Positions 49,010 through 58,399 of a stretch of 64,000 nucleotides of DNA are shown here, in pieces; positions within the stretch are counted from its first letter, which is position 1, and each line of letters starts with the position of its first letter. The DNA is taken from contig PLDA01000002.1 in assembly GCA_003134965.1 (NCBI GenBank), positions 1,302,001-1,366,000 on the forward strand, written 5' to 3'. The notes below the pieces were generated by a model. The model was given only the letters and a program-made list of their open reading frames with translations. It did no database searches and had not been told where the DNA came from. Made by a program: the position numbers and the translations under genes. The stretch is from Vulcanimicrobium winogradskyi (GTDB lineage: Bacteria > Vulcanimicrobiota > Vulcanimicrobiia > Vulcanimicrobiales > Vulcanimicrobiaceae).

Positions 49010-52000
49010 ATGGCGACGGTTACACGTCGAGGGTTTCTCAGCTTGGCGGGAATTGGCACCGCCGGCGTCCTTGTCGGTTCTGAACTGGGTTTCGACCTTG
49101 CGCAGGCGACGCAGATCAAACAGCAGCTCCGCATAGCTGGAGCGACGGAAGCGCACTCGGTGTGCCCGTATTGCGCGGTCGGTTGCTCGATCATCGCGTA
49201 CACGCGCAAAGCAGCCGACGGCAGCGTCAAAGTGCTGCAGATCGAGGGCGACCCCGACAGTCCGGTCAACGAAGGCCGGCTCTGTCCCAAGGGCGCGACC
49301 GCGATGCAGCTCGCGACGTCGGACCGGCGCGTCGAGCAGCCGCTCTATCGCGCGCCCGGCGCGACCGCGTGGCAGAAGATGTCGTGGGACGACATGCTCG
49401 ACAAGCTCGCGCACCGCATCAAGGATTCGCGCGACCGCACCTTTGTCGCGACCGACAAGAAGGGCAACCTCGTCAACCGCACCGACGGCATCGCATTCGC
49501 CGGCGGCGCGACCTTCAGCAACGAGGAAGGCTACCTCGCCGCGAAGGTGATGCGCAGTCTCGGCCTCGTCTATTTGGAGCAGCAGGCCAGGGTTTGACAC
49601 GGTCCGACGGTCGTCAGTTTGGCGGCCACCTTCGGACGCGGCGCGATGACGAACCACTGGCGCGATATCAAGAACGCCGACGTCATCATGATCAACGGAG
49701 CGAATCCTGCCGAGGCGCATCCGGTCGGGTTCCAGTGGTTCATGAAAGCCAAGCTCGACCCGACCAAGGGCCCGGGCAGCGGCGGCGGCGCCAAGCTGAT
49801 CCACGCCGATCCGCGCTTCTCGCGGACCTCGGCCGTCTCCGACATGTACCTGCGGATCCGCACCGGAACGGACGTCGCGTACTTCGGCGGCCTGATCAAC
49901 TACGTGATCCAGAACAACAAGTACCACGACGAGTACGTGAAGAACTACACCAACGCCTCGTTCATCATCAACAAGGATTACAAGTTCAAGGACGGCCTGT
50001 TCTCCGGTTACGATGCGAAGAAGCGCACCTACGCGGTCGAGACCTGGGCGTACGACAACGAACCCGGCCCCGACAAGTACGCGAAGCGCGACGAGTCGCT
50101 GAAGGATCCGCACTGCGTCTTCCAGCTCATCAAGAACCACTACTCGCGCTATACGCCCGAGATGGTCCAAACGATCACCGGGATCCCGAAGGAAGATTTC
50201 CTGAAGGTCGCCCAGATCGTCGGCGAGATGGGCCGGCCCGACAAGGTGATGACGATCGTCTACGCGGTCGGCCTCACCCACCACACCACCGGCTCGCAGC
50301 TCATACGCTCGGCGGCCGTGCTGCAGCTGCTGCTCGGCAACATCGGCCGGCCCGGCGGCGGAATGAACGCCGAGCGCGGCCACGCCAACATCCAAGGCAA
50401 CACCGACAACGCGATCTCGTGGGAGATTCTTCCCGGCTACCTGAAGGTGCCGCTGCCGGGTCAGAAGACAATCGAAGACTACGTGAAAGTCAGCGCGTCG
50501 AAGCGGCTGCTGGGGATCTCGTGGAACTTCTTCGGCACGAACTACAAGAAGTTCATCGTCAGCCTGCTCAAGACGTGGTACGGTGATTCCGCGAACAAGA
50601 GCAACGATTTCGCGTTCAGCTATCTGCCGAAGCCGGCCGGCAACTCGTCGTGGATGACGATCTACGATCAGGCGCTGCAGGGCAAGATGGAGGGCGTGAT
50701 GCTCTCCGGGATGACTGCGGCGAGCATCGGCCCCGACAGCAACCAAGTGCTGACGGCGCTCTCGAAGCTGAAGTGGCTGGCCGTCATGGACCCGTTCCCG
50801 ACGACGAGCTCCGAGTTCTGGCACGCGTCGGGGCTGAACCCGGCCGACGTCCAGACCGAAGTCTTCATGCTGCCGACGACGCACTGGATCGAGAAAGACG
50901 GTTCGTTCGTCAACAGCGGCCGCTGGATGCAGTGGAAAGACCAAGTGATCCCGCCGGTCGGCGACTCCCGTCACGACCACTGGATCGTCGCCGAGCTGTT
51001 CCACCGCGTGAAGGCGCTCTATCAGAAGGACGGCGGCAAGTTCCCCGATCCGATCGTGCACCTCACGATGGACTACAAGGATCCACTGAAGCCGAGTCTC
51101 GACGAGATCGCGCGCGAGGTCAACGGCAAGGACCTCAAGACCGGCAAGCGCCTCGCGACGTTCGCGAAGCTGATGGATGACGGCACGACGACCTCCGGCA
51201 ACTGGATCTACGTTGGCAGCTATCCCGAAAAAGGGAACATGGCCAAACGCCGTAAGGGCGTGCAAGATCCGGCCAAGAACGATCCGACCGGGATGGGCTT
51301 CTATCCCGAATGGGCGTGGACGTGGCCGCTCAACCGGCGCATCCTCTACAACCGTGCCTCCGCGGACATGAGCGGCAAGCCGTGGGATCCGAAGCGCGCC
51401 GGGATCGCGTGGAACGGTTCCAAATGGGTCGGCGACGTCCCTGACTACCCGCCGAAGATGAACCCCAAAGACCCCAAAGCCTGGCTGCCGTTCACGATGA
51501 ACGGCGAAGGCGTGGCGCGGCTGTTCGCGTCCTCGATGCTCGACGGCCCGATACCGGAGCACTACGAGCCCGTCGAATCGCCGGTGAAGAACGCGCTGCA
51601 CCCCGACATGTCCGCCTCGCCGACGGCATTCCTCTACGACAAGGCGGCGAAACGCGAGAATCGCTTCGGGACCCCCGATGAGTATCCGATCATCGCCACG
51701 ACGTACCGGCTGACCGAGCACGAGCACTACGTCACCCAGCAGGTTCCGCACCTCGTGCAGCTACAGCCGGAGCCGTTCGTCGAAATCCCGACGGCGCTGG
51801 CGAACGAGCGCGGCGTCAAGACGGGCGACATGGTTCGCGTGCGCTCCAAACGCGGCAAGATCGAAGTGCGCGCGGTTGTGACCAACCGCGTGGGCCAACT
51901 CGACCTTGGCGGCAAGAAGGTGTACCAAGTCGGAATTCCGATCCATTGGGGCTACGTCGGCATCGCCGCCGAGATGCACCCCGAAAAGTCGAAGTTCTGG

Positions 52001-52093
52001 ATGGCGAACAATCTGACGCCGTTCGTCGGCGACGCCAACTCGCGCACGCCGGAGTTCAAAGCCTTCCTGGTGCAGATCGAGAAGCTCGCGTGA
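49010..52093 (+). CDS. fdnG: formate dehydrogenase catalytic subunit, selenocysteine-containing (FdnG-like)
   Basis: The 1027-aa enzyme is read through an in-frame TGA at 49595-49597, which I assign to Sec196, the same residue number as in E. coli FdnG. The context QQARV-Sec-HGPTV is that of Sec formate dehydrogenases. Residues 1-~33 are a Tat signal (TRRGFLSLAG), Cys52/55/59/92 bind the first [4Fe-4S], and the molybdopterin domains run to the end (GNIGRPGGGMNAERGHANIQG; LPTTHWIEKDGSFVNSGRW; VRSKRGKIEVRAVVTNRV). It oxidises formate to CO2 on the periplasmic side and passes electrons to the FeS subunit. Sense codons on both sides stay in one frame, so this is not a pseudogene. Confidence 0.93.
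49595..49637 (+). promoter_or_regulatory. Sec codon with bacterial SECIS element
   Basis: Starting at the TGA, GTCCGA (49602-49607) pairs perfectly with TCGGAC (49632-49637), and GGTCGTC (49609-49615) with GGCGGCC (49621-49627) through seven pairs, two of them G-U, closed by the 5-nt loop AGTTT. The loop begins 19 nt after the TGA, the spacing expected for SelB binding. Small asymmetric internal loop between the two stems. This would recruit SelB-GTP-Sec-tRNA. Confidence 0.85.
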
Positions 52094-52959
52094 CCGCGGT
52101 GCTCCTCGAGACCGGCGAATGGTCGAAGCGCCGCCACCGGGCCGAGGACCTGAAAGCGCGGTGGCCGTTCTCGACCGACGTGCTGACGTTCTACGCGGCG
52201 CTCCTGGAGGTCCAGGAGCGCGCGTTCCTCGGCGCGCTCGAGGACGCGCCGCGACCGGCAGCGGTCGCGGCGTACGCGGCGGAGCGCGTGATGCCGCGAA
52301 TCATCGAGCTCAGCGCCGCGAGCGGGCCGCCGGCACTGGTCACCGCCGTGCTCGGGCGTTTCGACGAACTCGACTTCGCAGCGACGATCGCCGGGTGGCT
52401 GCGCAGCGATGAGCTCCCGGCGATCGAGCGCTATCTGGCTCGCGCCGCGGCGGGTCCGGTCCTCGAAGCGCTCGGCGACGCCGCCGGTGCGGCCTGCGAT
52501 GGACCGCGCGACGACCGCATGCACTGCCCGACCTGCGGCGGCCGCCCGCAGGTCGGCTACTTCGCGCCGTCGCCGGAAGATCTCGTGACCGCGCACCGCT
52601 ATCTGGTGTGTTCGCGCTGCTCGGCGTCGTGGGCGTACGCGCGCCTGACGTGCGGAGTCTGCGGCGAGAACGACACCGACAAGCTCGTCGTGTGCGGCGA
52701 GGTCGGCACCTCGCAGGCCGAGCTTTCCTCCACCCTCGTGAAACCGGGCGCGCCGCGCGCGGTGGTGCCGCCGGATGCGCGCTTCCCGCACCTGCGCATC
52801 GACGGTTGCCGCACCTGCTCGCACTATCTGTTGACCGTCGACGTCGAGCGCGACCCGTACGCGGTCCCGCTCGTCGACGAGATCGGCGCGATCCCGCTCG
52901 ACCTGTATGCCAGAGACCTTGGTCTCACGAAACTCGTGCCCAATCTCATGGGGATTTGA
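52090..52959 (+). CDS. fdhE: formate dehydrogenase accessory protein FdhE
   Basis: The 289-aa protein starts at GTG 52090, overlapping the catalytic-subunit stop. Its C-terminal half carries four CxxC knuckles (CPTC at 146-149, CSRC at 174-177, CGVC at 188-191 and a last pair in DGCRTCSHY), which bind iron as rubredoxin-like sites in FdhE. It interacts with the respiratory formate dehydrogenase during maturation. The end (YARDLGLTKLVPNLMG) is the conserved family tail. Confidence 0.9.
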   Translation: MTAVLLETGEWSKRRHRAEDLKARWPFSTDVLTFYAALLEVQERAFLGALEDAPRPAAVAAYAAERVMPRIIELSAASGPPALVTAVLGRFDELDFAATIAGWLRSDELPAIERYLARAAAGPVLEALGDAAGAACDGPRDDRMHCPTCGGRPQVGYFAPSPEDLVTAHRYLVCSRCSASWAYARLTCGVCGENDTDKLVVCGEVGTSQAELSSTLVKPGAPRAVVPPDARFPHLRIDGCRTCSHYLLTVDVERDPYAVPLVDEIGAIPLDLYARDLGLTKLVPNLMGI

Positions 52960-52962
52960 GTG

Positions 52963-53784
52963 ATGCCGGAACCAGTCGGATTCTTCACCGATACGAGCAT
53001 CTGCATCGGTTGCAAGGCCTGCGAAGTCGCCTGTAAGGAGTGGAACCAGCTCCCGGGCAACACGCCGAAGTTCGGCGACGGCTTCGACAACACAGGCCAG
53101 CTCGATGCCGAGAACTACCGGCACGTCAAGTTCGTCGACCTCGTCGGCGACACGCCCATCGTGACCGGCAACGGCAACGCGTGGCTGATGATGTCGGACA
53201 TCTGCAAGCACTGCACGAACGCCAGCTGTCTCGAGGTCTGCCCGACCAACGCGATCGTGCGTACCGAGTACAACACGGTACTGATCCAGCAGGATGCCTG
53301 CAACGGCTGCCGTGATTGCATCTCGGCGTGCCCGTTCGGGGCGATCGGGTTCAGCGAGAGCAGCGGGACAGCGCGCAAGTGCACGATGTGCTACGACCGC
53401 CTGCAGGCCAACATGCAGCCGGCCTGCGCCAAGGCGTGCCCGACCCAGTCGATCCAGTACGGCACGCTCAGCCAGCTGCACCAGAAGGCCGACGCGCGTC
53501 TCGCGGCTCTCAAGAAGCAAGGCTATGACAACGCGCAACTCTACGGCCGCGACGATTCGATCTACGGCGGGCTCGGCGCGTTCTTCCTCCTGATGAACAA
53601 GCCCGAGGTCTACGGCCTGCCCAACAAGGACAACGCGGTCCTGCCGAGGCGCAACAACCGCATGGGCTATTTCGGAGGGTTCGTCACCGCCGCGATCGGG
53701 ATCGTCGCCGGTTTGGTGGCGTTCCGCAGCCGCGCCGACGCACCGCCCGCGAAGGGCGCCGAACCTCCGGCGAGTGCACCGTGA
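52963..53784 (+). CDS. formate dehydrogenase iron-sulfur subunit (FdnH/HybA-like)
   Basis: The 273-aa product starts at ATG 52963 (GTG 52960 also possible). It has four cysteine clusters for [4Fe-4S] centres (CIGCKACEVAC; CKHCTNASCLEVC; CNGCRDCISAC; CTMCYDRLQANMQPAC with KACP) and a C-terminal membrane anchor (GYFGGFVTAAIGIVAGLVAF). It relays electrons from the Sec enzyme to the membrane subunit at the outer membrane face; it has no signal peptide and would be co-exported with the Tat-bearing subunit, as in FdnGH. Overlaps the next gene by 1 bp. Confidence 0.92.
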   Translation: MPEPVGFFTDTSICIGCKACEVACKEWNQLPGNTPKFGDGFDNTGQLDAENYRHVKFVDLVGDTPIVTGNGNAWLMMSDICKHCTNASCLEVCPTNAIVRTEYNTVLIQQDACNGCRDCISACPFGAIGFSESSGTARKCTMCYDRLQANMQPACAKACPTQSIQYGTLSQLHQKADARLAALKKQGYDNAQLYGRDDSIYGGLGAFFLLMNKPEVYGLPNKDNAVLPRRNNRMGYFGGFVTAAIGIVAGLVAFRSRADAPPAKGAEPPASAP

Positions 53785-54617
53785 TGGCCGAGCATTTCGT
53801 GCAGCCACCGCACTGGGAGTGGTACATCGTCGGATATTTCTTCTGCGCCGGGCTCGCCGGCGGACTGTACGTGCTGGCCACGCTGTTGCGAATCACGGGA
53901 AGCCCCCGCAACGACGCGGTCGTGCGCGCGGCGTTCCTGGCGGCGTTTCCGCTCGTCGTCGCGTGCGGGATCCTACTGACGATCGACCTCGGTCAGCCGC
54001 TGCGCTTTTGGCACATGATGATCAACACCACGCCCGGCGACGGCGGCCTGAACTTCAAGCCGTGGTCGCCGATCTCGCTCGGAACGTGGGCGCTGCTGGT
54101 CTTCGGGATCTTCTCGTTCGTCTCGTTCCTTCTGGCGCTGTGGCGGCGGGGCTCGTCGACGATCTTCGAGGTGATCGGCTCGGTCGTCGCGCTTTTCCTC
54201 GCCTCGTACACCGGCGTCGTTCTCAGCGTCTCCAACCAGCCGGTGTGGAGCGATAGCTGGGCGATCGGCGGGCTGTTCGTCGCCTCGGCGCTCAGCGGCT
54301 CTGCCGCGCTCTTGGTCCTGCTCGCGCATTGGCGTGCGAATAGCAGCTGGAGCGAGCCGCGGCTGGATCGCGCCGACCGCTACTTCGTGCTGCTCGAGGC
54401 GGCGTTGATCGTGGTCTTCTTCGTGACGCTCGCGCAAGCGGGGACGCTCGCCAAGACGTTCTCGGGCGTGTGGCTCGTGATGTGGATCCTGGTCTTCCTC
54501 AGCCTCATCCCGGCGCTGCTGGGGTCGGCCGGCAGCCGGCGGACGCTCTCGGCGGTCGCCGTGCTGGTCGGCGTCCTGCTGATGCGCTACGTGGTGATCT
54601 TCAGCGCGCAGTCGTAA
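53784..54617 (+). CDS. NrfD-like membrane subunit of formate dehydrogenase
   Basis: The 277-aa protein (ATG 53784; GTG 53781 just before) has eight predicted membrane spans and the NrfD/PsrC motif HWEWYIVGYFFCAGLAGGLYVLA, with charged residues in spans 1-3. It has no heme-binding His pattern, so quinone reduction takes place in an NrfD-type site rather than via the cytochrome b of FdnI. With fdhD, the Sec enzyme, fdhE and the FeS subunit it completes a membrane-bound formate:quinone oxidoreductase. Confidence 0.9.
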   Translation: MAEHFVQPPHWEWYIVGYFFCAGLAGGLYVLATLLRITGSPRNDAVVRAAFLAAFPLVVACGILLTIDLGQPLRFWHMMINTTPGDGGLNFKPWSPISLGTWALLVFGIFSFVSFLLALWRRGSSTIFEVIGSVVALFLASYTGVVLSVSNQPVWSDSWAIGGLFVASALSGSAALLVLLAHWRANSSWSEPRLDRADRYFVLLEAALIVVFFVTLAQAGTLAKTFSGVWLVMWILVFLSLIPALLGSAGSRRTLSAVAVLVGVLLMRYVVIFSAQS

Positions 54618-54620
54618 CCG

Positions 54621-54824
54621 TCAGCGCTTGCGGATCAGGTCCTGAAGCTCGGCGTCCATCCGGTCGGGTGAGACGACGCGCAGCGGCGTGACCTTCTTCG
54701 GTCGCGGAGCGCGCGGCGGGCGCGTGCGCGAGCGAACGAAACGGCCGCGCACCGCCGACTTCAGGACCAGGGTGATGATGAGGGCCAGCAGCAGCAGCGG
54801 CAGCGCCGCGAGGATCGGACTCAC
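54621..54824 (-). CDS. small single-span membrane protein of unknown function
   Basis: Starting at GTG 54824 the product is 67 aa with one membrane span (ILAALPLLLLALIITLVL) followed by a basic tail rich in Arg, Pro and Lys. It begins 1 bp after the stop of the upstream minus-strand gene and ends 3 bp from the end of the convergent formate dehydrogenase operon. No family recognised. Confidence 0.5.
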   Translation of the reverse strand: MSPILAALPLLLLALIITLVLKSAVRGRFVRSRTRPPRAPRPKKVTPLRVVSPDRMDAELQDLIRKR

Positions 54825-54825
54825 G

Positions 54826-55074
54826 CTAACGAGCCACCGGCGAGAGTTTGCTCGCGAGCTCGCGGTACAGGACGCGCGTCGCTTCGCTGAGCAGCCCGCT
54901 GATCCGGAACAGGCCGTCGCCCGAAAGCCGTAGTCCCGTCCACGGCATCCCGGCATGCCGCTGCACCAGCCAGAACGTGTCGTCGCCGGCGGCGTAAATC
55001 GCGAACTGACCCGACTCCGCGACGAACTTCATCGCGGCCAAGTCTTTCTCGCCGATATCGGTGACGAAATCCAC
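54826..55074 (-). CDS. small protein of unknown function
   Basis: From GTG 55074 the product is 82 aa; it contains KDLAAMKFVAESGQFAIYAAGDDTFWLVQRHAGMP, which looks like a compact alpha-beta domain. A TTG at 55152 would add 26 residues but has no visible ribosome-binding site, whereas a TATACT box lies 6 bp upstream of the GTG and would produce a leaderless mRNA. It is followed by the membrane-protein gene at 54824. No family recognised. Confidence 0.5.
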   Translation of the reverse strand: MDFVTDIGEKDLAAMKFVAESGQFAIYAAGDDTFWLVQRHAGMPWTGLRLSGDGLFRISGLLSEATRVLYRELASKLSPVAR

Positions 55075-55080
55075 CTTCCG

Positions 55081-55086
55081 AGTATA
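55081..55086 (-). promoter_or_regulatory. -10 box just upstream of a GTG start (leaderless)
   Basis: TATACT on the minus strand ends 6 bp before the GTG at 55074, so transcription should begin at or next to the start codon. No clear -35 box is visible. Confidence 0.4.
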
Positions 55087-55228
55087 CCACCGACTGTCCC
55101 CGGCCTTCGCGCGGAACGGGTATCCAATACCCAGAAGCGACAGAACGTCCAATTATTTCGCTAGGTAACAGAAGCGTCGCTGCGAACCCGTAGCGTCACT
55201 ACCAGGCACCTTGGAAGGGCGGGATCTT

Positions 55229-55603
55229 ATGGCTTACGGTATGTTGAGAGCGTTGCGCCTCTGGGCGCACACGCGAACAGCGTTCTTGGTCGTCTTCGCC
55301 GCGATCGGTTTGATCGTCGCGGGAACCGTCGTCGTCATCGCGTGCTGCGACCCGCCCATCGTGGTTGACGGCATGCTGGGGGCGGACCATGGGCCCGGGG
55401 GTAAGCACATTCGCGCGATGACCGTTCCAGGTCCGCAAAAGCACGCGTACACCATCGATCCGAACATCAAGCCCTTCGTGGTGAAGCGCGACGGCGTTCC
55501 GTGGTTCACGATCTGGCCGACCTACGGAGGTGTCGTCGAGATCAGCGATCCGAACGGTACTCCCGGCGTGGTCGTGATCAAGGCCTCCGCGAGAGGACGC
55601 TGA
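55229..55603 (+). CDS. small membrane-anchored protein of unknown function
   Basis: The 124-aa product starts at ATG 55229. One N-terminal membrane span (FLVVFAAIGLIVAGTVVVIAC) is followed by a ~80-residue domain with a CCDPPIVVDGM segment and a beta-rich end (PWFTIWPTYGGVVEISDPN). Two adjacent Cys at the membrane boundary are notable. Its 3' end overlaps that of the convergent regulator gene by 26 bp. No family recognised. Confidence 0.5.
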   Translation: MAYGMLRALRLWAHTRTAFLVVFAAIGLIVAGTVVVIACCDPPIVVDGMLGADHGPGGKHIRAMTVPGPQKHAYTIDPNIKPFVVKRDGVPWFTIWPTYGGVVEISDPNGTPGVVVIKASARGR

Positions 55604-58319
55604 GCAGTTCGGCGCGAGAGCGAATGCCGAGCTTCCGGTATGCGGCGGCGAGGTGAGCTTCGACTGTCCTCTCGCTGAGCGAGAGGTCGGCCGCGATCGC
55701 GCTGTTCGTCATGCTGCACAGCGCGAGTTCGACGACCTCTCGCTCACGTGCGGTCAGCTGGGTCGCGGCCGCTCGCCGCCCGGATCGCGGTCCGAGCCGG
55801 CGCGGTAGGCGCAGCGCGCCGATCGTTTCGCACAGCGCGACCGATCGCGCCGGCTGTTCCGCGAGCTCGTAGGCCTCGGCCTCGAGCAGCGGCATGCCAA
55901 GCAGCTGAAACGACCTCGCGGCCGCGGTCGCATGGCCCAGCTTCGCGGCCCGGCTCGTGAACCGCGCCGCAGCGTAGGCATCGAAGAGCTCTCGGCATGC
56001 GTCGACGAACGGATTTTTCGCTGCCGCTCGCGCTCCGTCGAAGCGCGTACGCGCCCGTTCGACGTCCGCTCGCGCGCAGCACACCGCGACCGGAAGCAGC
56101 ACCTCGTAGTCGTCCGAGCCGGCGGGCAGCACTGCGAGCATCCGTTCGAGCAGTGCCACCGCTGCGGTCTCGTCGCCTTCGGCAAGGTGGTGTTCCGCGA
56201 TCGCCGCCGCAAGCGGGGCGTATTGGATCGCCTCGTTCGTCGAGAACGCGGCCTCGAGGGTCTCGGGCGCATAGGAGCGCCGGAAGAGCGTTTCATCGCG
56301 CAGCACGATCGAAAGCGCTGCGCCGAACTGCGCGACCAGGATTCGAATCGGCATCGACTCGTGGAGATCGGCGAGCACGTCCAGCATCTCGTCGCGGGAC
56401 GCGCTCAAATCGCCGGCCAGATACGATACGTTGATATATCCGAGTCGCGCGATCGTCGCCACGTACAGCGGCCCGTAGGACCGACCCGCCTCGGCGGCCT
56501 CGCGAAACGATCTCGACGCGAGCTTCAGCTCTCCGAACTTGCGGGCGCCGATGCCGAAGTTCGTGAGCGCGAACGCGATCAGCGTCGGATCGCCGTGCGA
56601 TCGCGCGATCGAGGCAGCCCGCTCGAAATCGTCGCGCCAGCGAGCGGTGTCGTGGTTCGCGAGGTAGAGCGAGCCGCGAGCAACGTGAAACCGCACGGCG
56701 TCGAGCGCATCGCCCTGAGCGATGTGAGGCTCGGCGTCGCGTACGTACGCCTGCACCTCGGACCACTCTTCGGCCAGCGCATGCAGCTGCGCGAGTTGAA
56801 CCGCGCTCTTGAGCACGAGCTTCTCGTTGCCGGTGCTCTCGCTCAGGGCGGCCGACCGCCGCAAGACGTCGAACGCGCGCTCCGTCTGCGCCGTGCGGCG
56901 GTATGCGAGCGCGAGGTCGAGATACGTCTCGACGAGCCGCTCCGTCTCCCCCCGTGCCGAGTAGTACGCGACGGCGACGTCCAGGTGTTCGAGCACTCTT
57001 TGCGGGCTGCCGAGCAGCTTGTACGCAGCCGCCGCCTTCTCGTGCAGGGTGACGAGGCCGTGCTGATCGGCGACGCCGCACGCGAGCGCACGCTCGTAGA
57101 ACTCGGCCGCTTCCGAGTAGGCGTGACGCGCCATAGCGAGATCACCCGCTTTCTCGGCGTAGCGCGCGCACTCCGCGAACGATGCGGCACGCCAGTAGTG
57201 GTCGGCGAGCTCGACGACGCGGGCGTCCGGGTCCGCTTCGTGCTCGATCGCCTCGGCGATGCGGACGTGCATTGCGCGTGCGTGCATCACGAGCACGCCG
57301 CTCAGGATCGTGTCGCGCGTCAGCGCATGACGAAACGCGAACCAGCCCGGCTCGGCGGCATCTTCGACGAGAAAGTGCTCGTCGAGCGCGAGGCGCAGGA
57401 ACCCGTCGATCGATTCGGCCCGGCGCCCGCCGATTCGCGCCAGGAACGACGCTGCGAACCGGCGGCCGATCAGCGCCGCGATCTCGAGCAGCCGCAGGTC
57501 GTCCGCGGCGAGCCGCTGCAGCCGTTCGAGCAGCAGGCTGCGCAGCGACGCGGGCAGCACCGAGCGAACGCCGCCGAAACGGAGATCGTCCACGACGGTC
57601 TTGAGGTACTCTTCGGCGAACAGCGGGTTCCCTTCGCTGCGGTCGCGGACGTCGCGCAGCGCTTCGGCCGGAAGGCTCAGGTCTTTCGGAACCGTGGCGT
57701 CGATCAACTCGCGAATGTGCGCGTGGCCGAACGGCTCGAGCTCGATGCGCTGCACGTGCGGAGCGCGCGCGGCGCGGGCGACGAGCGCGTGCAGCGGATG
57801 CGTCGGCGAGAGCTCGTCGGTCCGGTACACGACGAGGATGAAGATCCGGGACTCGCCGAGGGTCGCGAGCAGGTACTGCAGCAGCTCCAGCGTGACCGTA
57901 TCCGCCCAATGCACGTCGTCGAGGATCAGCATGAGCGGCTGCGCCGCCGCGGCGAACCTCAGCGCCTCGCCGACACCTTCGAAGAGAAGTCGTTTGTCGA
58001 CCGGATTTTCCCCGGCCGGCGTCAGCCCCGCGATCCTCGCCGGTGCTCCTCGCTCGGCGTCGAGCTCGGCCAGGATCTCCAATACCGGCCCTAGCGGCGA
58101 GGGCGCATAGTCCAGGCATGCACCTTGAACGCTCCGCATCCCGCGCGGCAGGTGGCGGCGCAGCTCTTCCACCAGCCGCGTCTTCCCGACCCCGGCATCA
58201 CCGCAGACGAAGGCGAAGCTGCGCGTGCCGCCGGCGGCCCGGCGCGCGCAGTCCAGCAAGGCTGAAAGCTCGCCGTCACGGCCGATGAAGCGCGGGCAAT
58301 AGAGCGGCGTTCGGACCAC
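55578..58319 (-). CDS. LuxR-family regulator with AAA-type ATPase (LAL/MalT-like)
   Basis: The 913-aa protein has an N-terminal AAA-ATPase: Walker A GDAGVGKT (residues 40-47) and Walker B LMLILDDVHWAD (near residue 130). A long middle part of TPR-like helices follows, and the last ~65 residues are a LuxR HTH (LTAREREVVELALCSMTNSAIA, LSERTVEAHLAAAYRKLGI). Such LAL regulators bind an effector through the helical region and switch on with ATP. It is divergent from the SARP-like gene, with about 80 bp between them. Confidence 0.9.
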   Translation of the reverse strand: MVRTPLYCPRFIGRDGELSALLDCARRAAGGTRSFAFVCGDAGVGKTRLVEELRRHLPRGMRSVQGACLDYAPSPLGPVLEILAELDAERGAPARIAGLTPAGENPVDKRLLFEGVGEALRFAAAAQPLMLILDDVHWADTVTLELLQYLLATLGESRIFILVVYRTDELSPTHPLHALVARAARAPHVQRIELEPFGHAHIRELIDATVPKDLSLPAEALRDVRDRSEGNPLFAEEYLKTVVDDLRFGGVRSVLPASLRSLLLERLQRLAADDLRLLEIAALIGRRFAASFLARIGGRRAESIDGFLRLALDEHFLVEDAAEPGWFAFRHALTRDTILSGVLVMHARAMHVRIAEAIEHEADPDARVVELADHYWRAASFAECARYAEKAGDLAMARHAYSEAAEFYERALACGVADQHGLVTLHEKAAAAYKLLGSPQRVLEHLDVAVAYYSARGETERLVETYLDLALAYRRTAQTERAFDVLRRSAALSESTGNEKLVLKSAVQLAQLHALAEEWSEVQAYVRDAEPHIAQGDALDAVRFHVARGSLYLANHDTARWRDDFERAASIARSHGDPTLIAFALTNFGIGARKFGELKLASRSFREAAEAGRSYGPLYVATIARLGYINVSYLAGDLSASRDEMLDVLADLHESMPIRILVAQFGAALSIVLRDETLFRRSYAPETLEAAFSTNEAIQYAPLAAAIAEHHLAEGDETAAVALLERMLAVLPAGSDDYEVLLPVAVCCARADVERARTRFDGARAAAKNPFVDACRELFDAYAAARFTSRAAKLGHATAAARSFQLLGMPLLEAEAYELAEQPARSVALCETIGALRLPRRLGPRSGRRAAATQLTAREREVVELALCSMTNSAIAADLSLSERTVEAHLAAAYRKLGIRSRAELLSVLSRRP

Positions 58320-58399
58320 CTCGCGTTCTGAGCACGCGAAGAGGAGGACTCCTGCTCGGCCGCCCTTCGTCTAGGTACTGAAGACGGGTACCGCCCCGA

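Noticed and set aside
49595..49597. Premature stop that would make the formate dehydrogenase a pseudogene
   Set aside because: The codon is at the Sec position, flanked by conserved residues on both sides in one frame, and followed by a SECIS hairpin.
48971..51751. 926-codon open frame on the minus strand
   Set aside because: It is antisense to the formate dehydrogenase gene, low in complexity (Arg/Val/Gly/Asp-rich) and a GC-bias shadow; the plus-strand protein is a clear family member.
55932..58094. 720-codon open frame on the plus strand
   Set aside because: It is antisense to the LuxR/ATPase gene and Arg/Glu/Val-rich without any domain.
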